Source: Caballeronia humi (lineage in GTDB: Bacteria; Pseudomonadota; Gammaproteobacteria; Burkholderiales; Burkholderiaceae). From it: a stretch of 64,000 nt of DNA. The stretch covers positions 61,158 to 125,157 of the forward strand of contig NZ_FCNW02000016.1 of the NCBI RefSeq assembly GCF_001544475.1, given 5' to 3'. The first letter of the stretch is position 1, and every line of letters begins with the position of its first letter. The notes under the pieces were generated by a model. It did not search any database and was not told where the DNA came from. It was given only the letters and a program-made list of their open reading frames with translations. Shown here piece by piece: positions 36,111 through 43,998 of the stretch. The position numbers were made by a program, and so were the translations under genes.

Positions 36111-36695
36111 ATGTCGCTGATCATTGCAGGCCGTTTCCAGACGTTCCAGGCCGCCGAGACTGCCGCGCAGCGGCTGTTCGCGCGCGGTTTCGTCGAGGAA
36201 GACGTCACGCTGTTTTTCGTGAACCCGAGCGGCCAGCACGCGCGCCACCCGATCGGCGGCGACGTCGGCACCGATGCCGGCGCGCAGGCCGCGCCCAAGG
36301 GCGCGGGGCGTGGCGTGACGATTGGCGCGGTGATCGGCGCGATCGTCGGCGCGGCGGTGTTTGCCGTGTTCAAGGCGCCGCTGATCGTGTCGGCGGTAGC
36401 GGCCGGCGTCGGCGCGTACGTCGGGTCGCTGGCAGGCGCGATGTCGCTGATGCGTCAGTCGAAGCCGCATTCGCCGGGGTCGCAGCACAACGCGGAGAAT
36501 GCGCGGCATGCGGGCGTGCTCGTCGCGGTGCATGTGTCCCCGGAATCGAAGGACGATGCGGCGACGATTCTGCGCGAGTCGGGCGGGATGGACATCGAGC
36601 GCGCGTCGGGCCGCTGGCAACAAGGTCGATGGAGCGATTTCGATCCGTTGAAGCCGCCGCAACCGGCGGGTGAATACGCCGAGCGACGTGCCTGA
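36111..36695 (+). CDS. Glycine-zipper membrane protein with YflT-like N-terminus
   Basis: A 194-residue protein. The first 45 residues (MSLIIAGRFQTFQAAETAAQ...) resemble the general-stress YflT-type fold. The middle (about 67-110) is a glycine zipper or two-helix membrane hairpin (GVTIGAVIGAIVGAAVFAVF and AAGVGAYVGSLAGAM). The C-terminal part is soluble with VLVAVHVSPESKDDAATIL. It probably sits in the inner membrane; function unknown. It is the last gene before a strong terminator. Confidence 0.82.
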   Translation: MSLIIAGRFQTFQAAETAAQRLFARGFVEEDVTLFFVNPSGQHARHPIGGDVGTDAGAQAAPKGAGRGVTIGAVIGAIVGAAVFAVFKAPLIVSAVAAGVGAYVGSLAGAMSLMRQSKPHSPGSQHNAENARHAGVLVAVHVSPESKDDAATILRESGGMDIERASGRWQQGRWSDFDPLKPPQPAGEYAERRA

Positions 36696-36704
36696 AGCGT
36701 TGTG

Positions 36705-36736
36705 AAAAAACCGCCTGCCTAGCCAGGCGGTTTTTT
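36705..36736. terminator. Bidirectional terminator
   Basis: A 13-bp stem made of AAAAAACCGCCTG and CAGGCGGTTTTTT with a 6-base loop gives a T-run on each strand. It serves the plus-strand PfpI operon and the minus-strand small gene whose stop codon touches it at 36736. Confidence 0.9.
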
Positions 36737-36975
36737 CATACCCAGACCCGCGTGCAGCCTGCGCGTGGCACAGCGCTCCGTCTGTCGATGGGACGCTCGC
36801 ATGTCGCGGGTACGACTTGCAGCGTGCGCGCTGTATCGGGCGGTTCGCACATTTGCTCGACGCGCACCTCCGGCGCTTCTTCCTGTGTATCCAGCGCGTG
36901 TTGCCGAATCTGCATGACGATCGCGGAACTCACGATCGCCACGAAGACAAGCAACTCGCGGTGGTCGATCTTCAT
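36736..36975 (-). CDS. Small membrane-anchored hypothetical protein
   Basis: A 79-residue protein (MKIDHRELLVFVAIVSSAIVM) with a hydrophobic helix at about 8-24 and a soluble part with three cysteines (VEQMCEPP, PATCERP, AGCTRV). AAGGAA precedes the ATG at 36975. No family recognised. A sigma-54 promoter is 65 bases upstream. Confidence 0.7.
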   Translation of the reverse strand: MKIDHRELLVFVAIVSSAIVMQIRQHALDTQEEAPEVRVEQMCEPPDTARTLQVVPATCERPIDRRSAVPRAGCTRVWV

Positions 36976-37039
36976 CACGTTATTCCTTGTCGTTACGGCG
37001 CGTTTGTAGAGGCCGACGCGCCTATGTCGGGCCGAAAAA

Positions 37040-37055
37040 AGCAAGCACCATGCCG
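37040..37055 (-). promoter_or_regulatory. Sigma-54 promoter (minus strand)
   Basis: Minus-strand CGGCATGGTGCTTGCT has GGCA and TTGCT with GG-N10-GC spacing. It is oriented toward the 79-residue gene, 65 bases from its ATG. Confidence 0.65.
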
Positions 37056-37096
37056 CGCGAAGAAAAGCGTAAAAAAACCGCTCGAATCGAAGACCC

Positions 37097-37112
37097 AGGC
37101 ACGTCGCGTGCA
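37097..37112 (+). promoter_or_regulatory. Sigma-54 promoter of the DUF2383 gene
   Basis: AGGCACGTCGCGTGCA has GGCACG and TGCA with GG-N10-GC spacing (37098-99, 37110-11), 71 bases before the ATG. It is divergent from the promoter at 37040, with 41 bases between the two. Confidence 0.65.
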
Positions 37113-37182
37113 ACTAGCTATGGACCGCGTCCCGCATCGGGACTCATTGCGGGAAACTTCGATTACTCTAAGGAGGTATTAC

Positions 37183-37635
37183 ATGAGCACGAACATCGTA
37201 TCGGTACTCAATGATCTCGTTGAAACGTCGAAGGACGGAGAAAAGGGCTTTCTCAAGGCCGCTGAAGACACGCGCGATCCGAGCCTGAAGCAGCTGTTCG
37301 CAGGCCGCGCCGAAGACTGCACGCGCGGCGCGCGCGAACTACAGGAACTCGTCCAGCGCCTGGGCGGCACGCCGGAAACGGGCGGCACGGTCGGCGGTGC
37401 GCTGCATCGCGGCTGGATGGAAGTGAAGTCGGCGGTGACCGGTCGTGACGACCACGCGATTCTCGCGGAGTGCGAACGCGGTGAAGACGTCGCGAAGAAG
37501 AACTATCGCGATGCGCTCGACAAGGAATTGCCGGCCGACGTGCGCGCGGTCGTCGAGCGTCAGTATCAGGGCGTGATTCAGAATCACGACCGCATCCGTG
37601 ACCTGCGCGACCAGTACGCTGCTGCGAAGTCGTAA
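37183..37635 (+). CDS. PA2169-family four-helix-bundle protein (DUF2383)
   Basis: A 150-residue soluble ferritin-like bundle: LVETSKDGEKGFLKAAEDT, LKQLFAGRAEDCTRGAREL and HAILAECERGEDVAKKNYRD are the conserved helices of DUF2383. An exceptionally strong TAAGGAGGT site lies 8 bases before the ATG, implying high expression. Relatives are stress-induced and of unknown activity. A perfect hairpin terminator follows. Confidence 0.93.
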   Translation: MSTNIVSVLNDLVETSKDGEKGFLKAAEDTRDPSLKQLFAGRAEDCTRGARELQELVQRLGGTPETGGTVGGALHRGWMEVKSAVTGRDDHAILAECERGEDVAKKNYRDALDKELPADVRAVVERQYQGVIQNHDRIRDLRDQYAAAKS

Positions 37636-37670
37636 CCAAGACGACGCGCCGCAAGCGCGAGGTAGCATCG

Positions 37671-37704
37671 AGCCGCCACTGCCTCACGGCAGTGGCGGCT
37701 TTTT
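37671..37704 (+). terminator. Terminator after the DUF2383 gene
   Basis: AGCCGCCACTGCC and its exact complement form a 13-bp stem with a 4-base loop, followed by five Ts. Confidence 0.92.
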
Positions 37705-37718
37705 CACGCGCGCGCCCG

Positions 37719-37754
37719 AAAAAAAGCCCGGCGCGCTGACACGGCCGGGCTTTT
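37719..37754 (-). terminator. Terminator after the 92-residue exported-protein gene
   Basis: On the minus strand AAGCCCGG pairs with CCGGGCTT and is followed by seven Ts, 20 bases past the stop codon. Confidence 0.85.
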
Positions 37755-37773
37755 CAGGATGCAACGCTCGCGA

Positions 37774-38052
37774 TTATTGCGGCGCGCCCTTGTCGTTCGT
37801 CCCAAGCGACGATGCCGCCGCAGCCGCCGCCGCGCCCTTTTGCTTGTGCGCCTTGTTCTGCTGATGCAGCGTCGTGCCCTTCGACGGCTTGGCCATCGCG
37901 CCCGACGCCGCGTTCATCGAGTCCGGCGCCGCCGACGGCCCGTTCGATGCGCCGCCGCCGCTATTACCGCCGCCCGCGCTTTGCGCGAACGCCGATGCCG
38001 TGAACGCGAATGTCATCGCGCCGATCAATGCAAATTTTTTCGTGCTCTTCAT
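37774..38052 (-). CDS. Exported low-complexity hypothetical protein
   Basis: A 92-residue protein with a signal peptide (MKSTKKFALIGAMTFAFTAS, cleavage at AFA-Q). The mature 68 residues are rich in Gly, Ser, Ala and Lys (SAGGGNSGGGASNG; an AAAAAAA run), probably unstructured in the periplasm. An AGGAGAT site precedes the ATG. It may be cotranscribed with the BON gene upstream (194 bases). Confidence 0.75.
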   Translation of the reverse strand: MKSTKKFALIGAMTFAFTASAFAQSAGGGNSGGGASNGPSAAPDSMNAASGAMAKPSKGTTLHQQNKAHKQKGAAAAAAASSLGTNDKGAPQ

Positions 38053-38246
38053 CGAAATCTCCTTTTTCCCTGGTGCCTGTCTGCATCCGCATAGCGATGC
38101 AGCCTTGTTCTAACGTCGTCCGGACCTGCGCCCTGCTCACTTCTTCGCATGAAAATCCGCGCGGGACGCGACCGTTGATCGAACGGCCGCATTCCGCGCG
38201 GATCATCGGCAAGACCCGGCGAACCGGGCCTCACGCGCCTTCGCCA

Positions 38247-38588
38247 TTACTTCGCGACGATCTTGAGGTGGTTCTTGACGTGCGACACGCCCGACACGCC
38301 CGACACGACGTCTTCCGCCGCCGACTTGTCGTCCGCCGACGGCACCGAGCCCGTCAGCGATACGACGCCCTTGATCGTCTTCACGTGAATGTGGGTGGAC
38401 TTCACGTTCTTCGCGGCGAGCAGTTCGGCCTTGACCTTGGTCGTGATCGCGCTGTCATCGACCTTCGTTCCCACCGTGGTGTCCGCCGGTGCCGACGGCG
38501 GAGTCGTCGTCACTTGCGCGTTCGCGTTGAGCGCGAACACGACCGCTGCGATACCGCCGGCTGCCTTCAGGATCTGGGTCGTTTTCAT
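38247..38588 (-). CDS. BON-domain periplasmic protein (OsmY-like)
   Basis: A 113-residue protein with a signal peptide (MKTTQILKAAGGIAAVVFAL, cleavage at NANA-Q) and one BON domain: DSAITTKVKAELLAAKNVKS, IHVKTIKGVVSLTGSVPS and GVSHVKNHLKIV. BON domains bind phospholipid surfaces or envelope components; OsmY in E. coli is induced by osmotic and stationary stress. AAGGAGT lies before the ATG. A sigma-54 promoter is upstream on the same strand. Confidence 0.93.
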   Translation of the reverse strand: MKTTQILKAAGGIAAVVFALNANAQVTTTPPSAPADTTVGTKVDDSAITTKVKAELLAAKNVKSTHIHVKTIKGVVSLTGSVPSADDKSAAEDVVSGVSGVSHVKNHLKIVAK

Positions 38589-38712
38589 GGAAATAACTCC
38601 TTCTTTTCAGTTTTTGAAAGTACGGTCGCGCTGGCTCACGCCAGTCGGACCGTCTCGTTAGGTGAAGCTCTTATACGTCACGCCCCGTAGACGCGAAACG
38701 TGCAAGCTCTTC

Positions 38713-38728
38713 CGCAACTTGTGTGCCG
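38713..38728 (-). promoter_or_regulatory. Sigma-54 promoter of the BON gene
   Basis: Minus-strand CGGCACACAAGTTGCG contains GGCAC and TTGC with GG-N10-GC spacing. It is 125 bases from the BON start codon. Confidence 0.65.
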
Positions 38729-38982
38729 CAGGGGCAAAAGCGACCGGGTCCGCGCGCGTCTCATCGGACGGAAAACCGCGTGGTGACTGGGTTTGCGGGC
38801 CACACTAAACATTTCTTCGACGAAGGGATTTCGACGTTCGCGACGCGCTCGAAAACGCATCGCGCCCTGCGGCGCTTTTGTCGGAGGACGTGTAAAAACT
38901 GCGTGGAAGCGGCCAGCGATCGCCCCCGCAATCCGCGTGCACGGAGCGCGAAAACGAGACGCCAAGCGGGTGTCGGCACACA
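38729..38982. other. Region between the divergent BON and rpoN promoters
   Basis: About 250 bases with no supported gene between two oppositely directed sigma-54 promoters. It is the natural place for enhancer-binding sites shared by both. I see no clear palindrome in it. Confidence 0.35.
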
Positions 38983-38998
38983 TGGCACGGCTCGTGCT
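38983..38998 (+). promoter_or_regulatory. Sigma-54 promoter of rpoN (autoregulatory)
   Basis: TGGCACGGCTCGTGCT matches the consensus except for one T-to-G in the -12 box; GG (38984-85) and GC (38996-97) are 10 bases apart. The rpoN start is 56 bases downstream. Confidence 0.7.
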
Positions 38999-39053
38999 TA
39001 AAAGGCCAGCACGCAAGACGTTTCGTTAAGAACAAATCGAGGATTTCCACGCA

Positions 39054-40544
39054 ATGCCGCCATCACTAGAACTCCGTACCAAGCAAAGCCTTGCGCTCAC
39101 GCCGCGCCTTCAACAATCGGTCCGCCTGTTGCAGCTTTCTTCACTCGAGTTCCAGCAGGAGTTGCGCAACGCGCTCGACACCAATCCGTTCCTCGAATAC
39201 GACGAGTCGACGACCGAAGACAACGCCCTCGGCAACGACAATGGCAGTTCGATGACCGACTCGACGGCATCGAGCCCCGCCGAAAGCCCGGCCGAAGCGC
39301 CGCTCGCCGCCGACAGCGCTCAGGATTCCTCCGACAACGGCGATTCGTCGTCGCACGAGGATTCAATGGGCGAATTCTCGTCCGATCCGTTCGGTCGCTC
39401 GGCATCGCGCAATGGCGGCGACGGCGAAGGTTCCGATCCCGCCGATTGGGTCCGCATCGAGCCGTCGCTGCATGACACGCTGCACGACACGCTGCGCCTT
39501 TATCCGCTGAACGACCGTGATCGCGCGGTCGCGCAACTGATTATCGAAGCGCTCGATGACGACGGTTATCTGCGCCAGGATCTCTCCGAACTGGCCGCGC
39601 TGGTCGACATCCATCCCACGCTGCTCGAAGACGAACTGAACATCGCGCTCAAGCTCGTGCAATCGCTCGACAAACCGGGCGTCGGCGCGCGCAATCTGTC
39701 GGAATGCCTGTCGCTGCAACTCGAAGCGATGCCGTCGACGACGCCCGGCCGCGCCGTCGCGCTCGAAATCGTGACGCATCATCTGGAGCGGCTCGCACGC
39801 CGCGAGCAAGCGGAATTACAGAAGAAGATCGGCTGCAGCGCGGAGGAGTTGCGCATCGCCTGCGCGCTCGTGCGCAAGCTCGATCCGAAACCGGGCGAGA
39901 ATTACGGCCAGGCGGAGGACAACTACGTTGTGCCGGACGTAATCGTGCGGCAGGTCAAGAAAAGCTGGGTCGTGACCATCAACCCTGCCGTTTTGCCGCG
40001 GGCGCGCATCCACCGGATGTATGCGGAGCTTTTCGCGCAATCGGCGGGGGCGAGCCGATCGCCGCTTGCGCAGCAGTTGCAGGAGGCGCGCTGGCTGATT
40101 CGCAACGCGCAGCAGCGTTTCACGACGATTCAGCGCGTCGCGGAATGCATCGTGTCGCATCAGAAGGCATTTTTTGACTATGGCGAAATCGCGCTGAAGC
40201 CGCTCGTGCTGCGCGACGTGGCGGACGAACTCGAACTCCACGAATCGACGATCTCGCGCGCCACGGGCAACAAGTACATGGCGACGCCGCGCGGCATCTT
40301 CGAATTCAAGCACTTCTTCCCGCGCGAACTCAGCACGGAAAGCGGCGGAACGTGCTCGGCCGCGGCCGTGCGCGCGCTGCTCAAGGAAATGATCGCGAAG
40401 GAAAATTCGAACGATCCGCTGTCGGACGTGAGTCTCGCGAAGATGCTCGCGGATCAGGGCGTGATCGTCGCGCGCCGGACGGTGGCCAAGTACCGGCATC
40501 TGATGAAGGTGCCGCCTGCGGAATTGCGCCGCCAGCAAGCCTGA
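39054..40544 (+). CDS. rpoN: RNA polymerase sigma-54 factor
   Basis: A 496-residue sigma-54. Region I is Gln/Leu-rich (SLALTPRLQQSVRLLQLSSL, residues about 12-50), region II is acidic (about 50-125, with many Asp, Glu and Ser), then come the core-binding domain, the helix-turn-helix, and the RpoN box ARRTVAKYR at residues 473-481 that reads the -24 element. It directs activator-dependent promoters. Unlike the usual lptB-rpoN-hpf arrangement it stands alone, so it may be a second rpoN copy of the genome, known in several Burkholderia. Its own promoter looks sigma-54-dependent. Confidence 0.97.
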   Translation: MPPSLELRTKQSLALTPRLQQSVRLLQLSSLEFQQELRNALDTNPFLEYDESTTEDNALGNDNGSSMTDSTASSPAESPAEAPLAADSAQDSSDNGDSSSHEDSMGEFSSDPFGRSASRNGGDGEGSDPADWVRIEPSLHDTLHDTLRLYPLNDRDRAVAQLIIEALDDDGYLRQDLSELAALVDIHPTLLEDELNIALKLVQSLDKPGVGARNLSECLSLQLEAMPSTTPGRAVALEIVTHHLERLARREQAELQKKIGCSAEELRIACALVRKLDPKPGENYGQAEDNYVVPDVIVRQVKKSWVVTINPAVLPRARIHRMYAELFAQSAGASRSPLAQQLQEARWLIRNAQQRFTTIQRVAECIVSHQKAFFDYGEIALKPLVLRDVADELELHESTISRATGNKYMATPRGIFEFKHFFPRELSTESGGTCSAAAVRALLKEMIAKENSNDPLSDVSLAKMLADQGVIVARRTVAKYRHLMKVPPAELRRQQA

Positions 40545-40566
40545 CCAGTTTCTTTCGGTTTTCCAG

Positions 40567-40597
40567 CGCCTTCGAGGTTTTTTTCGAAGGCGTTTTT
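40567..40597 (+). terminator. rpoN terminator
   Basis: CGCCTTCGA pairs with TCGAAGGCG around an 8-base loop, followed by five Ts, 23 bases past the rpoN stop. Confidence 0.9.
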
Positions 40598-40601
40598 GTT
40601 T

Positions 40602-41510
40602 CTATCGCCAGCCCGACTCGCGATGCGTGCGCTTGCGCGCCGCCGTCGCGGCGAGCTCAGCGCCGAGCAGGAACACCGCCGCAGAGTAATAGAGCCACAT
40701 CAGGATCACCGCGAGCGACCCGGCCGCGCCGAACATGTTCGCTGTGCCCGCGTGACTGAGGTAGAACGCGAACAGGCGCTTGCCGCCTTCAAACAGCAGC
40801 GCAGCCGCGAGCGCACCGAGCGCCGCATCGCGCCACTGCATCCGCGTGCTGGGCAGGAATTTCAGCAGGACGGTGAACGCGAGCATCAGCATGGCGAGCG
40901 TGATCGCGCGCTGCGTGACGCTCGCGAGAAAGACGTACGGACTGCCGTCGCCAAGGACGAGGTGGCCGAGCAACTCGACGAGCGCATCGAGCACGAGCAG
41001 CGCGACGATCAAAAGCCCCGAGCCGACGACCAGCCCGAACGAAATCGCCCGCACGCGCAGCAGGTTGAAAACGCTCTCGCGCGCGCTGACGGCGGGCGTC
41101 GGCCAGATCACGTTCAGCGCGCTGTGCAACGAAGAAAACGTCGCTGAGGCGCCGATCAGCACGGCCGCCGCCGACAAAATCGCCGTGCGCCGCGCAATGT
41201 CCGCCTGCCAGGCGTTCGCGACGATCGCTTCGAGCGCGTGCGCCGCGTCCACGCCCACGACGCCGCTGATTTCGCCGAAAAGCCGTCCCTGCACGGCATC
41301 GGCGCCGAAGAAGATGCTCGCCACTGAAATCACGATGACGAGCGTCGGCGCGATCGAAAATGCCGCAAAAAACGCGATCGATGCGGAGAACATCAGGCAG
41401 TGGTCCTGCGTCCATTGCGTGACAGGGTCGACGATCCACGACAGCCAGCCGTGCAGCTTCGAGGTCCGGCCCTCGGCGACCGGTGCGGGATTCGGGGTGT
41501 CGTGATTCAT
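40602..41510 (-). CDS. YihY/BrkB family membrane protein
   Basis: A 302-residue inner-membrane protein with six hydrophobic helices. Diagnostic parts are FSASIAFFAAFSIAPTLVIV, RTAILSAAAVLIGASATFSS, LHSALNVIW and the last-helix signature LMWLYYSAAVFLLGAEL of the YihY/BrkB (formerly ribonuclease BN-like) family. The role is uncertain; proposed in envelope physiology or transport. It converges with rpoN across the terminator. Confidence 0.93.
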   Translation of the reverse strand: MNHDTPNPAPVAEGRTSKLHGWLSWIVDPVTQWTQDHCLMFSASIAFFAAFSIAPTLVIVISVASIFFGADAVQGRLFGEISGVVGVDAAHALEAIVANAWQADIARRTAILSAAAVLIGASATFSSLHSALNVIWPTPAVSARESVFNLLRVRAISFGLVVGSGLLIVALLVLDALVELLGHLVLGDGSPYVFLASVTQRAITLAMLMLAFTVLLKFLPSTRMQWRDAALGALAAALLFEGGKRLFAFYLSHAGTANMFGAAGSLAVILMWLYYSAAVFLLGAELAATAARKRTHRESGWR

Positions 41511-41606
41511 CGTCGGCGTGGCGAGGCGTGCGGCTCAAAACGCCGATCGTAACGCCAGTTGATGTAAAAAGCGGGCATGCCTTTCGGAATGCGCCGCTTT
41601 GCTACG

Positions 41607-41957
41607 TCACAGCGTTTCGTCGTCTTCGGGATCGGCGGTTTCGTCGCTGATGTCGCGCGTTTCGTCCGTCACTTCGTCGGGGAGGATATCGGCGTCGGCG
41701 GCGAGATTGTTGTCGCCATCCGCCGATGCCGCTTCGCCCGTGCCGTAGCGGTCAGTATCGCTCGCGAGTTCCGCCGCCGACTGGCCGAGCGCGTGGTTGT
41801 CGAGTTCGTCCTCGATGTCGCCCGGATAGCGCTTTTCGCCCTGCACGTCCGAGCCGCTGTCAGACGAATCGCTCGGCCCGAGCGCGCCCGTGCCGTGCCC
41901 CTTGCCAATTTCCACGCCGCCCTCATCAGGCGGGTTCAGTGTGCTTCCGCTCATCAT
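41607..41957 (-). CDS. Small acidic hypothetical protein
   Basis: A 116-residue very acidic protein (ISDETADPEDDETL at the C-terminus; repeated Asp, Glu and Gly) predicted to be largely disordered. Two ATGs at 41957 and 41954 follow GGAGG. No family recognised. A near-consensus sigma-54 promoter lies only 31 bases upstream of the start. Confidence 0.7.
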   Translation of the reverse strand: MMSGSTLNPPDEGGVEIGKGHGTGALGPSDSSDSGSDVQGEKRYPGDIEDELDNHALGQSAAELASDTDRYGTGEAASADGDNNLAADADILPDEVTDETRDISDETADPEDDETL

Positions 41958-41987
41958 TGACCTCCGTTGATCGTTAGCGGAGGGGAC

Positions 41988-42003
41988 CGCAAACGGCGTG
42001 CCG
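41988..42003 (-). promoter_or_regulatory. Sigma-54 promoter of the acidic-protein gene
   Basis: Minus-strand CGGCACGCCGTTTGCG contains GGCACG and TTGC with GG-N10-GC spacing. The predicted transcript leader is only about 20 bases, just enough for the GGAGG site. Confidence 0.7.
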
Positions 42004-42011
42004 CAAAAAGC

Positions 42012-42044
42012 AAAACCCCGCGCCTGATCGCCAGACGCGGGGTT
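42012..42044 (-). terminator. otsA terminator
   Basis: AACCCCGCG pairs with CGCGGGGTT around a 13-base loop, followed on the minus strand by a T-rich tail. It lies 21 bases past the otsA stop and just upstream of the next sigma-54 promoter. Confidence 0.85.
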
Positions 42045-42064
42045 CTCAACGATACAGAACGCGA

Positions 42065-43513
42065 CTACGCGTGATTGACCTTCGCTGTCCGCGGTTTCGC
42101 CTCGGCAACCTGCTTCACCGTCTTCTTCGTGACCGATGCAGCCGTCGCGACGCTGCGCAGATCCTGCAGGAACGAATCGCGCCACACGGACAGATTGTTC
42201 TCGCGCAACGGTGCCATCATGTCGGCGTGACGCGCCTGACGCTCGGCCAGCGGCATCGACAACGCGCGCTCCAGCGCCTCCGACATCTGCGACAAATCGA
42301 ACGGATTCACCACCAGCGCGCCCGGCATTTGATCCGCCGCGCCAGCGAATTGCGACAGCACGAGCGCGCCGGGATCGGCGGGGTCTTGCGAGGCCACATA
42401 TTCTTTCGCGACGAGATTCATGCCATCGCGCAGTGGCGTCACGTAACCGACCTGCGACAAACGGAACAGCGCCATCAGCAGATTACGGTCGTACTTGCGG
42501 TTGAGATACTGGATCGGCGTCCAGTCGAGCTGCGCGAACCGGCCGTTGATGCGCCCCGCCTCGCCTTCGAGATTCTGGCGGATGCGCTGGTAGGTCGTCA
42601 CGTCGGAGCGGGTCGGCGGCGCGATCTGCACGAGCGACACGCGGCCATGCCAGCCGGGCGCGTTTAGCAGTAGCCGCTCGAACGCCTGAAACCGCTCGAC
42701 GAGCCCTTTCGAATAATCGAGTCGGTCGACGCTCATGATGAGCTTCCGCCCGCGCATGCTGTCGCGCAGGCTCTTGACCGGCTTGCGATTCGAAAACTGC
42801 TCGGCGGCCTTCGCGATGGCGTCCGGATAGATGCCGATCGGATACGCACCCACTTTCAGCATGCGGCCGTAGGCCTGCATCATGCCGTCGTCACTGGCGT
42901 GGCCGTGCTTGCCGCGCTCGATGTAGTCGACGAACGATTGTTTATCCGCATCGGTCTGGAATCCGACGATGTCGTAGCTGCACATCGCCTTGATTAGCTC
43001 TTCGTGCGGCGGCACCGTGCGCATCACTTCGGGAACCGGGAAGGGAATATGGAGGAAGAATCCGATCGGATTCGTAATGCCGAGCGCACGGCATTCCTGC
43101 GCGAACGGCAGCAAGTGGTAGTCGTGTACCCAGATGATGTCGTCGGGCTGCAGCAGCGCCTTGAGTTTCGCGGCAAGGCCCGCGTTCACGCGCGCGTAGC
43201 CTGCATATTCCTCGCGATCGAATCGCGAGAGGTCGTTGCGGTAGTGGAACGTCGGCCACAGCGTGGCGTTGGAAAAGCCGCGGTAATACTGGTCGTAATC
43301 GCGGCGCGTCAGTCCGACGGTCGCGTAGGTCACGTTGCCGCGTTTCTCGATCACCGGCGCCGATGCCTCGCCGACGATCTCGCCACTCCACCCGAACCAG
43401 ACGCCACCTGTCTCCTGTAGCGCATCCAGCACGCCGATCGCCAAGCCGCCGGCAGCGGGCTTGCCTTCCTGGATCGGCGCGACGCGATTCGATACCACGA
43501 TCAATCTGCTCAT
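42065..43513 (-). CDS. otsA: Trehalose-6-phosphate synthase
   Basis: A 482-residue GT20 glycosyltransferase that joins UDP-glucose and glucose-6-phosphate into trehalose-6-phosphate. Recognisable parts are MSRLIVVSNRVAP, GGVWFGWSG, IIWVHDYHLLPFA, GFFLHIPFP, SVDRLDYSKGL and LRDGMNLVAKEYVA, including the acceptor Arg/Trp/Tyr and the nucleotide-binding His and Asp. Trehalose protects against osmotic stress and drying. No otsB phosphatase gene is adjacent. A 45-residue basic tail (ATAASVTKKTVKQVAEAKPR) follows the GT-B fold. The promoter at 43568 is sigma-54-like. Confidence 0.95.
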   Translation of the reverse strand: MSRLIVVSNRVAPIQEGKPAAGGLAIGVLDALQETGGVWFGWSGEIVGEASAPVIEKRGNVTYATVGLTRRDYDQYYRGFSNATLWPTFHYRNDLSRFDREEYAGYARVNAGLAAKLKALLQPDDIIWVHDYHLLPFAQECRALGITNPIGFFLHIPFPVPEVMRTVPPHEELIKAMCSYDIVGFQTDADKQSFVDYIERGKHGHASDDGMMQAYGRMLKVGAYPIGIYPDAIAKAAEQFSNRKPVKSLRDSMRGRKLIMSVDRLDYSKGLVERFQAFERLLLNAPGWHGRVSLVQIAPPTRSDVTTYQRIRQNLEGEAGRINGRFAQLDWTPIQYLNRKYDRNLLMALFRLSQVGYVTPLRDGMNLVAKEYVASQDPADPGALVLSQFAGAADQMPGALVVNPFDLSQMSEALERALSMPLAERQARHADMMAPLRENNLSVWRDSFLQDLRSVATAASVTKKTVKQVAEAKPRTAKVNHA

Positions 43514-43567
43514 TACAGCGTCACCTCTTCAGTTGTCGTTGCATGCTCGAATTGGCGATAGAAGGTA

Positions 43568-43583
43568 TGCAAAACCCGTGCCG
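43568..43583 (-). promoter_or_regulatory. Sigma-54 promoter of otsA
   Basis: Minus-strand CGGCACGGGTTTTGCA matches TGGCACG-N4-TTGCW at 15 of 16 positions, GG-N10-GC. It is 55 bases before the otsA ATG. Confidence 0.72.
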
Positions 43584-43702
43584 ATCTTTGAGACAGCCGG
43601 AATAAAATTTGTATTTGGATGTTACCGACGAACGAAAACACGCGGCGATGGCGCGTCGCGGAGAAAAAATGGCGTCGCGAAGGCGATGCGCGACGCCTTT
43701 GC

Positions 43703-43939
43703 TTACGCGTCCTGTTCCGAGCCGAGATCGCGCTGATAGTCGATGCCTTCGCGCCGCACGCCGCCCTGGTTGTGCTCGCCATCGGGCGGGGCGTCAGGCG
43801 CGGGGCGGTTCTGGCCGGCGGGATCGTGCGGCGTTCCGTCCGATGCGGCAACGGGCGGGGGCGCCTCCTTGGCGGCCTCGGCGCGCGCTTCGCGTTTGGA
43901 CGAATGACGCGCGGAGCGTCGAAGTGCGGGGTGCCTCAT
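43703..43939 (-). CDS. Small disordered hypothetical protein
   Basis: A 78-residue hydrophilic protein rich in Pro, Arg, Asp and Glu (DAPPDGEHNQGGVRREGIDYQ). GGAGG is four bases before ATG 43939. No family recognised; likely disordered. No sigma-54 site was found in front of it, so it may be read from another promoter. Confidence 0.65.
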   Translation of the reverse strand: MRHPALRRSARHSSKREARAEAAKEAPPPVAASDGTPHDPAGQNRPAPDAPPDGEHNQGGVRREGIDYQRDLGSEQDA

Positions 43940-43998
43940 GATGCCTCCAAGGAAGAAGGCCGTCGTGCGAAGGAGTCGGCGGCGATGAAACCCGAAGC

